Assembly: GCA_018268075.1 (NCBI GenBank)
Contig: JAFDXH010000134.1
Coordinates: 1 to 49,273 of the forward strand
Direction of reading: 5' to 3'
DNA length: 49,273 nt
DNA from: Bacteroidota bacterium
GTDB taxonomy: Bacteria > Bacteroidota > Bacteroidia > Chitinophagales > Chitinophagaceae
In this document: in pieces, positions 37,795 to 45,776 of the stretch
How positions within the stretch are numbered: the stretch's first letter is position 1
How the letters are laid out: each line of letters starts with the position of its first letter
The notes under the pieces: generated by a model
Seen by the model: the letters and a program-made list of their open reading frames with translations, nothing else
What the model was told of the DNA's origin: nothing
Databases searched by the model: none
Position numbers and translations under genes: made by a program

Positions 37795-38796
37795 ATGAGT
37801 TTTACAGCATACCGGTTATATTTTGAGGGGCCGCTTCATATTTCTGATTCAAGAAGTGATTATGGCAGTAGTGAATCTAAAATTCACAGCGATAGCTTTT
37901 ATGCTGCTCTGATTGCTGCTTTGGCAAAAATTCAAGAAGAAGTAAATGCAGACTTAGGATGTACAATATCCTCTCTTTTCCCTTTTACTACTTCTCAGAA
38001 AGATAAGATTATTTACTTTTTCCCAAAACCTTTTATAGACTTAAAAAACTATGCTGCGGGTTATAGCGATATTAAAAAGCTGAAAAGAGTTGAATGGTTA
38101 GATAAGAATTATTTTGAAGAATTATTAAATGGTGCAATTAGAAGCAATATCAATGACTACACAATAAATGGAGCTTTCTTGTCTTCTGAAGATTTTGAAG
38201 AAAAATTTATAGAAAAACAAGTTCTACCAAGAGTAGCAGTACCAAGATCGGCTGAGGAATACGATGGGAATACCAATATTTTCTATATTGAAAAGACTTA
38301 TTTCAAAGAAGATTCTGGTTTGTTTTTTTTAAGTAAAGGAGATACTACTCAATTAGAAAAAGCGCTGCATATTCTTCAACATGAAGGTATTGGCACGGAT
38401 AGAAATGTTGGTTTTGGTTCTTTTCGATATGAAATTGAACCAAATTTGGAATTACAAGTTCCCAATAAAGCGGACCATTATGTATCCTTATCATTATTCA
38501 ACCCGGGCGATAAGGAAACCCTGAATCAATTGATAAATGACCCAAATACAGCATGGGAAATAACAAAACGTGGCGGGTGGATTACCTCGGAAGGAAACAC
38601 AGGAATTAGAAAAAAGTCCATTTACATGATGAACGAAGGTTCTATCTTTTATTCGCCTTACAACAATATGGAAGTTTTAGGAAAAGTTGACTTTGATTTA
38701 AAACCCGAAGCAGTTGAAGGATTTACGCCACCCAATCATCCAATCTGGAGAAGTGGCAGAAGTCTTTTCTTGCCCATTAAAATGAAAAAATCATGA
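37795..38796 (+). CDS. csm4: Csm4, crRNA 5'-tag-binding subunit
   Basis: This 333-aa RAMP protein caps the 5' end of the crRNA and contacts Cas10. It starts with FTAYRLYFEGPLHISDSRSD, the Csm4-type N-terminal strand-loop. The Gly-rich loop is GIGTDRNVGFGSF (about residues 199-211). The C-terminal GVDFDLKPEAVEGFTPP-type region and FLPIKMKK ending are typical. Its stop overlaps csm5 in an ATGA arrangement, so the two are translationally coupled. Confidence 0.92.
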   Translation: MSFTAYRLYFEGPLHISDSRSDYGSSESKIHSDSFYAALIAALAKIQEEVNADLGCTISSLFPFTTSQKDKIIYFFPKPFIDLKNYAAGYSDIKKLKRVEWLDKNYFEELLNGAIRSNINDYTINGAFLSSEDFEEKFIEKQVLPRVAVPRSAEEYDGNTNIFYIEKTYFKEDSGLFFLSKGDTTQLEKALHILQHEGIGTDRNVGFGSFRYEIEPNLELQVPNKADHYVSLSLFNPGDKETLNQLINDPNTAWEITKRGGWITSEGNTGIRKKSIYMMNEGSIFYSPYNNMEVLGKVDFDLKPEAVEGFTPPNHPIWRSGRSLFLPIKMKKS

Positions 38797-39977
38797 GTGG
38801 CATAAATACAAATCATACGATTTACCTGAAGGTTTTAACACCACTTCACATTGGTGGTGCACAAGAAAAACACCTTCAAGATGGGGTAGATTTTTTGGTG
38901 CTTAATGATCAAACATGGAGACTCAATTGGGAAAAGGTATATCAAAATTTTGATGTTGACAAAATTGCAGCTGCTATTATCTCTAAGAAGTTAGGACAAT
39001 TATTGAAGAATGAAATTAATCTTGTTGGCGATAAAATGGATGAGGTATATGGAACAACCGGCGAGGTAAAAACTTTTATAAGAGATGGTTTGGGAAAAGC
39101 ATATATTCCCGGAAGCAGTATAAAGGGTGCAATGAAAAACTGGTTGTATTCTGCTTACGACACAAATCCAAGAGGAACAAAAAATCTGTTTGGAAGTTTT
39201 GATACCGATTTGTTTCGTTTCATAAAACCAAGCGATTGTTATATGAACGAAGAAGTGCTTATGTACCCAACCAAGACTTTTAATTTGCATAAAAACGGAA
39301 AAAATTGGGAAGGTGGATGGAAGCATTCATTTTGGCCACAAGGTAATAGACCTTCGACGGATAAAGATTTCAATAGTAAAGGTTTTGTAACTGATTATGA
39401 GTGTTTTGAGATTGGCGATTTAGGTAGTTTCTCTTTATCAATAAATTCAGAATTGCCAGATGATTTTAAAAGGAAATTATTCGATAATGAAATTCAAAAA
39501 TTAGAGCAAAAGGTTTTAAAAACTTATAAAGATTACGATAAGAAAAAATTGCAAAATCAGATAGAGACAATAAATAACGGGAAAGAAAGTCTTACAAGAT
39601 TTTATAATGAGATTCCTCTCAATGGACTATTTAATAATATCAATTCCCAAGTTCAAAAACATATTGAACGAGAATTAGAATTTTTTAATAAATATAAAGA
39701 GGCAGAAGGCACACAGGAAATAATTGATTCTTTTGAAAGTCTAAAGCAAACCATTATCGGGTTAGATGGTAATCAATGTATTTTACGATTATCAGCAGGC
39801 TCAGGTTTTCATGGAATGACCGGTGATTATCAATTTGCAGACCATATAAATACCGGATTTTGGTATAATGGAAAAATAAAGTATAAATCCAGAAAGATAG
39901 CCTTTACTTCAAATGCAATGTTTCCAATGGGTTTTGTCTTAATATCTAATAATCCATTTTCTATGGCCCAGAATTAA
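38793..39977 (+). CDS. csm5: Csm5, crRNA 3'-end capping subunit
   Basis: This 394-aa RAMP protein caps the 3' side of the complex and takes part in crRNA maturation. Features are the N-terminal LKVLTPLHIGGAQEK, the YIPGSSIKGAMKNWLYSA motif and the C-terminal SAGSGFHGMTGDY with a late hydrophobic PMGFVLI strand. A charged, probably coiled-coil segment (about 225-330; KLEQKVLKTYKDYDKKKLQN) lies between the halves. ATG at 38793 overlaps the csm4 stop. It is the last gene of the core Csm operon. Confidence 0.92.
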   Translation: MSGINTNHTIYLKVLTPLHIGGAQEKHLQDGVDFLVLNDQTWRLNWEKVYQNFDVDKIAAAIISKKLGQLLKNEINLVGDKMDEVYGTTGEVKTFIRDGLGKAYIPGSSIKGAMKNWLYSAYDTNPRGTKNLFGSFDTDLFRFIKPSDCYMNEEVLMYPTKTFNLHKNGKNWEGGWKHSFWPQGNRPSTDKDFNSKGFVTDYECFEIGDLGSFSLSINSELPDDFKRKLFDNEIQKLEQKVLKTYKDYDKKKLQNQIETINNGKESLTRFYNEIPLNGLFNNINSQVQKHIERELEFFNKYKEAEGTQEIIDSFESLKQTIIGLDGNQCILRLSAGSGFHGMTGDYQFADHINTGFWYNGKIKYKSRKIAFTSNAMFPMGFVLISNNPFSMAQN

Positions 39978-40004
39978 TATCATAGCTTTAATAAATGAAC
40001 TCAT

Positions 40005-40041
40005 CCATGCAAATTTCAAAGTAACTTTGAAATTTGCATGG
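40005..40041. terminator. Perfect 18-bp inverted repeat between csm5 and the effector block
   Basis: Arm CCATGCAAATTTCAAAGT (40005-40022), one central base, then its exact reverse complement (40024-40041). It starts 27 bp after the csm5 stop and could terminate or attenuate the csm transcript from either direction, although no long T-run follows. A very similar inverted repeat lies at 44111-44153, at the other end of the next four genes. Confidence 0.7.
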
Positions 40042-40061
40042 TTGCTAAATAATTTATACCC

Positions 40062-40091
40062 ATGAAAAGCATTAAAAATTTCAAGAAGTGA
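40062..40091 (+). CDS. Possible 9-codon leader ORF overlapping the first can2/card1 start
   Basis: ATG at 40062 opens a 9-codon frame (MKSIKNFKK) whose TGA stop (40089-40091) overlaps the GTG start of the nuclease gene (40088-40090) in a GTGA arrangement. It may couple translation of a weak GTG start to an upstream ATG. It has no family and could be chance. Confidence 0.3.
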   Translation: MKSIKNFKK

Positions 40092-41137
40092 ATACGATCA
40101 TCTCCCTACTTTCCGATCAGCTTATTCCGAATGTATTATTCATCAAGCAAATGAGCAAACGGGGCGATAGGCATATTTTTATCACTACCCGGGAAATGGC
40201 GCGTAAACAAAAATCATCTGTATTGGCCGATACGCTGGGGCTGCAACATTCTGATTTTAAAACATTGGAAATAGATTCCAATAAACCGCTATTAATACTT
40301 GAGGCACTCAATAACTTTAGCTGGCCCAATGGTGAAAATTATATTGTCAACATTACCGGAGGTACCAAGATGATGAGCCAGGCAACTTTTTTGTTCTTCT
40401 CGCAAAAGTTTCTTCATAAGGATAAAACAGAAGTATTCTACTGGCCTATTGGTGAAAAAGTACTGGAGCAACTACATCCTCATATCAGGGAAATCAAAAT
40501 AGATGCCCCGCACCAATTGGATTTGAAAACGTATATCCATGCACATGGTTTTGATTACATGAGCCAAAAAGAATTGAGTTTTCCCTTCTCCCAATCCGAT
40601 AGCCTTTTTAATAAAGTGGTTCAAAACAAATCTGCAGACAAAGTAACTGAAATCAGCCAGGCAAAAGCAGAAGATTATTCGCACCCTGATAAAGGTTACT
40701 ACTTAGGAGCCTGGTTTGAAGAATGGCTGTATTATTTTTTAAAAACCGAATTGAATCTTCGGGATTCACAGATCGCATTCAACCTGAAATTAAAAAACCG
40801 CCAATCCATCCGGGAAACTGAAAGTGATAATGAAATTGACGTGGCTTTTGTTTTTGATAATAAACTTTTTATTTGGGAGTGTAAAGTCTTGTATTCCAAA
40901 TCTGCAACCGGAAAAAAAATAGCCGAAGCCATTTATAAAATATCCTCTGTTAGCCAATCCTTAGGTTTGCAAGCTACTTCTTTGGTAGCGATTTTAGCGC
41001 CATTTGGAAATAATTCCAAACGGCAAGATTTTTTAAAAGACATTACCAAAATAATGCGGGTAAAAAGCGTATTTTCATTAGAAGATATGGGTGATAAAAA
41101 TAAATTTTTAAAATTGGTGAGAGCATTAATCAGATAG
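40088..41137 (+). CDS. CARF-domain nuclease of the Can2/Card1 family, copy 1
   Basis: Can2/Card1 proteins bind cyclic tetra-adenylate through an N-terminal CARF domain and then cut DNA and/or RNA with a C-terminal PD-(D/E)xK domain. This 349-aa protein begins NTIISLLSDQLIPNVLFIK and has the CARF ligand-loop motif VNITGGTKMMSQA (about residues 87-99). The nuclease motif is DNEIDVAFVFDNKLFIWECK, with the metal-binding Asp and the ExK pair. GTG was taken as start because it begins the family's typical N-terminus. It is the first gene after the csm operon and a second, diverged copy follows at 42620. Confidence 0.88.
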   Translation: MNTIISLLSDQLIPNVLFIKQMSKRGDRHIFITTREMARKQKSSVLADTLGLQHSDFKTLEIDSNKPLLILEALNNFSWPNGENYIVNITGGTKMMSQATFLFFSQKFLHKDKTEVFYWPIGEKVLEQLHPHIREIKIDAPHQLDLKTYIHAHGFDYMSQKELSFPFSQSDSLFNKVVQNKSADKVTEISQAKAEDYSHPDKGYYLGAWFEEWLYYFLKTELNLRDSQIAFNLKLKNRQSIRETESDNEIDVAFVFDNKLFIWECKVLYSKSATGKKIAEAIYKISSVSQSLGLQATSLVAILAPFGNNSKRQDFLKDITKIMRVKSVFSLEDMGDKNKFLKLVRALIR

Positions 41138-41278
41138 CTTAGAGCAGTAGCCTAAAAATTGGCAAAGAGAAATTAGGATGATTTGCTCAAAATATACTTT
41201 CCTTAATTTTGCTTTTGATAAAAGAATAATTTTAAAATATTCTTTTCTGATAAATGAATTTTTTGTATTTTTACCTTT

Positions 41279-42601
41279 GTGAAAAAAGAATTATCTGAAA
41301 TATTAACCCAGCACCGCGAGCGGTTTGTTGTGCCTGCACAGTCAAGATTCCTGAAGGTAAACCCTGATTTACCGAAAGTGCAGACCATAACCGGGGCGCG
41401 GCGAACGGGGAAATCTTCACTCTTAAAGTTGACAATTGCCGGCTTGCTTGAGCAGGGAATCGGGTGGAACAAGGTCTGTTTTCTTTCTTTGGAAAACGAA
41501 CGCCTGAGGGGAGAATCCTTTGATCCTGATGAAATATTACAGGCATTTGCAGCATTAAATCCTGAAAATCCGTTGTTAAAAGAGGTTTATTTTTTTTTCG
41601 ATGAAATCCAATATCTCGGGCATTGGGAAAATTTCATCAATCGCATACACGAACAAATCAGCCGGAATGTAATCATAACGGGTTCTAATAGTAAGCTGTT
41701 GCATACTGAGGTGGCAGGAGTATTGAGAGGGCGCGGCTTGCCCACTGAACTGCTTCCGCTATCCTTCGTCGAGTACCTGAAATGGAAGAACATCACTTTT
41801 GGTGAATTTGGAAGCAATAAGGTCCAAGTAATATCTGCTTTCGATAAATACCTTTTTCAAGGCGGGTATCCCGAAACAGTTTTAGCAGGTAATGAACAAA
41901 TAAATGAAAAATTATTGCAGGAGTATTTTAATGCGGTTTTATTTCGGGATATAATAGACCAAAACCATCCGGCCAACTATCGTTATCTTCGGTATTTGTT
42001 TCATCGTATAGCAGACAACACGGGTAAACCAACAGGACTGCATAAAATCTTTCGTGAATTGAAAACCAGGGGCTATGCCATCAGCCAAAACAAATTGTAT
42101 GAAATGGCTGATTTGGCTGAGTCAGTTTATTTGTATAAAAGAATCAGCCGCTTCGATGCCTCGCTCATCAAGCGGGAGAATACCGATAAGAAGTGTTACT
42201 TTATAGATAATGGAATGCTTAGAGCATTAGGCAGCGCCTTTTCAGAAAACAGGGGCATGCTATTGGAGAATATGGCTTTTTGGCAACTTTACCGTCAGTA
42301 CGGAAATATCTATACCACAGATATTTATTATTACAGCGATGCAAGCAGTGAGTGTGATTTTGTATTGTGGAAATCTGAGAAGGAAGTATTGCCGGTGCAG
42401 GTAACCTGGGAAATGAAGACAGAAGAAACCCGTCAACGGGAAGTAAAAGGATTGCTAAAAGCCTGCAAAGCAACCGGGGCGCGTAGGGGCATTATCATAA
42501 CCTATGATACCGAAGAGCAAATGAAGATAGATGGTATCCGCATTACTATATTGCCCGCCTGGAAATGGTGCGGGACGGAGGCGGATTTGTATGCTATTTA
42601 A
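41279..42601 (+). CDS. AAA_14/DUF4143-type ATPase
   Basis: This 440-aa protein has an N-terminal AAA_14 ATPase with Walker A GARRTGKSS (about residues 39-47), Walker B VYFFFDEIQYL and sensor-like NVIITGSNSKLL. The middle shows RGRGLPTELLPLSFVEYLKW, typical of this family. The C-terminal DUF4143 part ends in a PD-(D/E)xK-like pattern (SECDFVLWKSEKEVLPVQVTWE). GTG at 41279 is the only usable start before the P-loop; the 141-bp gap upstream has a near-palindrome (about 41221-41245). Such ATPases are widespread stand-alone genes of unknown function. Its place between two CARF nucleases in the same direction is unusual. It may be an inserted passenger or a working part. Confidence 0.85.
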   Translation: MKKELSEILTQHRERFVVPAQSRFLKVNPDLPKVQTITGARRTGKSSLLKLTIAGLLEQGIGWNKVCFLSLENERLRGESFDPDEILQAFAALNPENPLLKEVYFFFDEIQYLGHWENFINRIHEQISRNVIITGSNSKLLHTEVAGVLRGRGLPTELLPLSFVEYLKWKNITFGEFGSNKVQVISAFDKYLFQGGYPETVLAGNEQINEKLLQEYFNAVLFRDIIDQNHPANYRYLRYLFHRIADNTGKPTGLHKIFRELKTRGYAISQNKLYEMADLAESVYLYKRISRFDASLIKRENTDKKCYFIDNGMLRALGSAFSENRGMLLENMAFWQLYRQYGNIYTTDIYYYSDASSECDFVLWKSEKEVLPVQVTWEMKTEETRQREVKGLLKACKATGARRGIIITYDTEEQMKIDGIRITILPAWKWCGTEADLYAI

Positions 42602-42619
42602 ATTATAAAAAACAAAATT

Positions 42620-43753
42620 ATGGGTAGAAAAGTAATCGTATCATTAGTTAGTGACCAATCCATTCCCAATATCCTTTTTATTAAAGAAAAAGGCCTGGCA
42701 GATTACTATTATTTCATTACAACAGAAATAATGGAAAAAAGAGGAATTGTTTCCAATATTTTAAAGTCTTTAGATATCAATGAAGAGCAAACCAAAAGGA
42801 TAGAAGTAATAGAAGATTCTGTTAAAGATATTGACGACAATCTTGTAAATAATTTACTGTTTGAAGATGATGATGAGATTTTAATCAATATTACAGGCGG
42901 AACTAAAATAATGTCGTTGGCAGTTTATAATTTCTTTGCCAGGAGCGGATCTGGCGACATCTTTTATATCCCAATCGGAAAGAATGAAATTAAACAGATT
43001 TTCCCTTTACGAAAAAATAGGGTTTCAATAATAAATAAGCGTGTAAACCTACTTGAATATCTTACTGCTTATGGTGTAAAAGTTAGAGAGGAGTCATTCA
43101 GGTCAAAAAATAATTTATTAAAGGATCAAAAACAAACCACAGATCTTTTCAATTCTTTTTTAACTGACAAAAGAAATACCCTATTTCAGGTGGCGGAAGA
43201 AATCAGAGAAACAGGTCTAAGAGGGAAGAAGATAACAGCAAACGAGCCTAAAAAAGCTGAATACTTTAATAAAGCAAAAGCTTTCCAAGAGGCTGGCGTG
43301 AGTTGGGAGAACCCCGGAGAAATTTCAAAATATGAATCAAAATATATCACTGGAGAATGGTTTGAAGAATACATTTATCCGAGAATTAAAGATTGGTTGA
43401 ATAAAAATGACGATGAAATCGGATTAGGGTTACAGTTAGAAAAAGGTAATGCACCTAATGAGTACGACATCATGTTCACCCATAACAATGCCTTATACGT
43501 TATAGAGTGTAAAACTGACGTGGCAGATGACACAGAAGGGAAAATTAATTATTTATTTACCAATACTCTGTATAAAGCAGCAACTCTGAAAAAGGAGTTT
43601 GGGCTTTGGGTTAATTACTATTTGTTTGCATTAAATGATTTTTCAAACCTATCGGATATTCAAAAAGATAGAGCTAAACAATTAGATATAAAACTTGTAG
43701 GTCTTGAAATATTGAATGATGAAAATAAGTTTAAAGAATATATCCAAAAATAA
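42620..43753 (+). CDS. CARF-domain nuclease of the Can2/Card1 family, copy 2
   Basis: This 377-aa second Can2/Card1-type protein begins KVIVSLVSDQSIPNILFIKE and has the CARF motif INITGGTKIMSLAVYNFF. The nuclease motif is NEYDIMFTHNNALYVIECKT, with Asp and ExK present. Compared with copy 1 it carries a longer basic linker between CARF and nuclease (about residues 150-245), and the sequences differ over most of their length, so this is not a recent duplication. It starts 18 nt after the AAA_14 gene and ends 5 nt before the small 115-aa gene, so the last three genes are probably co-transcribed. Confidence 0.88.
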   Translation: MGRKVIVSLVSDQSIPNILFIKEKGLADYYYFITTEIMEKRGIVSNILKSLDINEEQTKRIEVIEDSVKDIDDNLVNNLLFEDDDEILINITGGTKIMSLAVYNFFARSGSGDIFYIPIGKNEIKQIFPLRKNRVSIINKRVNLLEYLTAYGVKVREESFRSKNNLLKDQKQTTDLFNSFLTDKRNTLFQVAEEIRETGLRGKKITANEPKKAEYFNKAKAFQEAGVSWENPGEISKYESKYITGEWFEEYIYPRIKDWLNKNDDEIGLGLQLEKGNAPNEYDIMFTHNNALYVIECKTDVADDTEGKINYLFTNTLYKAATLKKEFGLWVNYYLFALNDFSNLSDIQKDRAKQLDIKLVGLEILNDENKFKEYIQK

Positions 43754-43758
43754 CTCCC

Positions 43759-44106
43759 ATGCTCCTCAACCTCTCCAACCACCCTTCTGCCAACTGGCCT
43801 GCCGAGCAAATGAACGAAGCCATAAAACAATATGGCGCCGTACAGGATTTGCCTTTTCCAAAAATTGATCCGAAGGCTGCTTCTGATGAGGTAGAACAAT
43901 TGGCCGAAGCCTACGAAACCAAAGTCCGGCAACAAAACCCCACTGCAGTTCATATCATGGGTGAAATGACATTTACCTTTAACCTGGTAACTAAATTGAA
44001 GGCAATGGGCATCCCCTGCATTGCCAGCACTACAGAAAGAATAGCCGAAGAAGAAAACGGTTCCAAAATTTCACTTTTTAAATTTGTAAGATTCAGATCG
44101 TACTAA
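43759..44106 (+). CDS. Small CRISPR-linked protein, candidate ring nuclease
   Basis: This 115-aa protein has alternating strands and helices consistent with a Rossmann-like fold: LLNLSNHPSANW at the start, AVHIMGEMTFTFNLVTKL (about residues 63-80), IPCIASTTERIAEE (85-98) and a final strand FKFVRFRSY. Size, fold and place next to CARF nucleases resemble the small type III accessory ring nucleases (Csx15, Csx16 and Csx20 groups) that destroy cyclic oligoadenylates. I cannot assign it to one of these by sequence. His65, Glu69 and the Thr91/Thr92/Glu93 cluster are candidate functional residues. It is tightly linked (5-nt gap) to the second can2/card1 gene and precedes the second long inverted repeat. 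Confidence 0.7.
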   Translation: MLLNLSNHPSANWPAEQMNEAIKQYGAVQDLPFPKIDPKAASDEVEQLAEAYETKVRQQNPTAVHIMGEMTFTFNLVTKLKAMGIPCIASTTERIAEEENGSKISLFKFVRFRSY

Positions 44107-44110
44107 TCAC

Positions 44111-44153
44111 TAACCCTGCAATTTTAAACCAAAACTTTAAAATTGCAGGGTTA
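44111..44153. terminator. Perfect 18-bp inverted repeat closing the effector block
   Basis: Arm TAACCCTGCAATTTTAAA (44111-44128), loop CCAAAAC (44129-44135), then the exact reverse complement (44136-44153). It begins 4 bp after the stop of the 115-aa gene. The position and stem suit a bidirectional terminator. The core TGCAATTTTAAA resembles TGCAAATTTCAAA of the repeat at 40005-40041. Confidence 0.75.
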
Positions 44154-44216
44154 TTTCCAATTTCCAAAAAATGGTACTTTATTACCTCAATTCCAAACAT
44201 CAAACCTCATCCTGCT

Positions 44217-45497
44217 ATGGATACAAATTTAGATGCTGCTTTTCAACTTCGCAAATCCCAGCACTACCAACAGGCCATTGATATCTACACCCCCTTATGG
44301 AATGAAACGCCCAGCCAGTTTAACGACTGGGCTGGCTGGAGCTTTGCTTTTTGTCTTTCAAAGCTAAACCGCCATGAAGAATCGCTTGAAGTTTGCCGGG
44401 GTCTTTTTCCAAAATACAAATCATCAGAAATGGTGCGTTTACTGTATGCTAAAGAAATTTATTACACCCAATTTGCGGGAAACAAACCTTTGCCATTAGA
44501 GGTGTTGAGAAAGGCGCTCACTGCTATGTTTGAGCTAGCGCCGCCTACTAATCCGTATTCATTTACCCCGATGGCTACGTTTAAGCTGGTAAAGCAGTTA
44601 TTAAACCAACAACAGATAAACTGGCAGGAAATAGAAGATTGGCTACTGAAGCTTGACCCCGATTTGCTGGATGAAAAAACATTTACTTTTACAGATACCC
44701 GTGGCAAAATAAGGGAACTGGCCAGCCCGAAAGAAGAATGGTTTACCCTGATGATAAGGGCCAAAGGCGGATTAGGAAAATCTGGCGAGCTATTGGAAAT
44801 GCTCAACACCGCCAGAAAGCAACCTTTCAAATGGCACTATGGCAATGATATCTGGTTGGCCCGCAAAGAAGCTTATGCACTGAACGAACTGGGCGAAAAA
44901 CAAAAGGCGGAAGCCATTCTGCGAAAAATCATTCTTCAAAAAAAGGATTGGTTTCTTCTGTTCGATCTTGCACAACTGGTAGAAGATAAACAGGAAAAGT
45001 TACGGCTTCTTTGTACTGCTGCGCTCGGCCACGGAAAAAATGAAATGAAGCTGAAAGTATTTGAAACCTTATTTCAATGCATTAAAGATGATCCGGAATA
45101 CCGGCGGGAAGCAGCATTGCATTTATGTCTCGTTGTTACTTTGCGCGAGGAAAATAACTGGCCGGTAAGCGATTCAATGCTTCGGGAAATCAAAAGCCGG
45201 GGCGTAACTATTACGATGGAAGGGTCGTCTCTAAAAATTATTAACAGCCTCGTTTCGTTTTGGAAAAAAATGGCAAAGCGCAGAGCAGAACGGTTGAATG
45301 GAATCATTGAAACGGTTTTTCAAAATAATAAGGCAGGATTTATAAGGCACGGAAAAGAAAAAATATTCTTTTCGGCAGGAAGGCTGGAAGGAAAATTACA
45401 ACCGGGCGATAGAGTCTCGTTCGAAACGGAAGATAGCTTTGACAAAAAGAAAAACCGCAGCAGTGTGATTGCAGTAAACCTACAAATAATCAAATAG
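44217..45497 (+). CDS. TPR-repeat protein with C-terminal cold-shock-like domain
   Basis: This 426-aa soluble protein has helical TPR-like repeats over about residues 5-300 (KSQHYQQAIDIYTPLWNE, KLNRHEESLEVCRGLF, LNELGEKQKAEAILRKII). The C-terminal 65 residues match a cold-shock/OB nucleic-acid-binding pattern: LNGIIETVFQNNKAGFIRHG, EKIFFSAGRL, LQPGDRVSFETE and a last strand SSVIAVNLQII. A basic hinge (KKMAKRRAERL) joins them. It lies between the CARF effector block and cas1, same strand, with no known cas family assignment that I recognise. An RNA- or ssDNA-binding adaptor in the type III response is a fair inference; a host stress protein is the alternative. Confidence 0.75.
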   Translation: MDTNLDAAFQLRKSQHYQQAIDIYTPLWNETPSQFNDWAGWSFAFCLSKLNRHEESLEVCRGLFPKYKSSEMVRLLYAKEIYYTQFAGNKPLPLEVLRKALTAMFELAPPTNPYSFTPMATFKLVKQLLNQQQINWQEIEDWLLKLDPDLLDEKTFTFTDTRGKIRELASPKEEWFTLMIRAKGGLGKSGELLEMLNTARKQPFKWHYGNDIWLARKEAYALNELGEKQKAEAILRKIILQKKDWFLLFDLAQLVEDKQEKLRLLCTAALGHGKNEMKLKVFETLFQCIKDDPEYRREAALHLCLVVTLREENNWPVSDSMLREIKSRGVTITMEGSSLKIINSLVSFWKKMAKRRAERLNGIIETVFQNNKAGFIRHGKEKIFFSAGRLEGKLQPGDRVSFETEDSFDKKKNRSSVIAVNLQIIK

Positions 45498-45573
45498 AAT
45501 GATGCGCTTTGATACTGATGACCTGAATTAACAGTCCAATCTTGCCAAAGTGCCTCAGATGAAAGAGCCAAAA

Positions 45574-45689
45574 GCAATGTCTCGTCTCTTGATTCTGGCA
45601 AATGGTGAGATATAGTAAGCATTTTTGTATTGAGGAAACTATAAGTTCCTCAATAATTGAAAAGACTGAAGATTTGCCAGAGACATTGC
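45574..45689. repeat. Imperfect palindromic intergenic element
   Basis: GCAATGTCTC (45574-45583) and TGGCAAAT (45596-45603) are mirrored by ATTTGCCA and GAGACATTGC (45672-45689). The left arm carries a 12-nt insertion. An inner hairpin ATTGAGGAA / TTCCTCAAT spans 45629-45654. The 45498-45885 gap between the TPR gene and cas1 otherwise holds only the hairpin at 45751-45776; the short ORF within it is not protein-like. Confidence 0.55.
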
Positions 45690-45750
45690 GGCGCGGCGGT
45701 GGGATGGCCGGACAAACGCGCGGAGCGATCGGGTTGTCCTTGATTTTTTG

Positions 45751-45776
45751 TTTCTTTTGCATCAAGGCAAAAGAAA
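45751..45776. repeat. 10-bp perfect hairpin upstream of cas1
   Basis: TTTCTTTTGC (45751-45760), loop ATCAAG, GCAAAAGAAA (45767-45776). The surrounding text (CCTTGATTTTTTGTTTC and AAAGAAAAAGAAAA) is of a type I recall as a recurring intergenic sequence in Bacteroidota. It could act as a terminator ahead of cas1 or be part of a dispersed repeat. Confidence 0.5.

Noticed and set aside
41272-41279. Exact TAnnTTTG match (TACCTTTG) at the AAA_14 start
   Set aside because: Its last base is the first base of the GTG start codon, so a transcript from it would lack the start; no later start precedes the P-loop. Probably chance in AT-rich DNA.
41279-43753. AAA_14 ATPase and CARF nuclease as a toxin-antitoxin pair
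   Set aside because: Nothing in sequence shows neutralisation, sizes do not fit classical pairs, and the CARF nuclease already has a clear ligand-controlled role.
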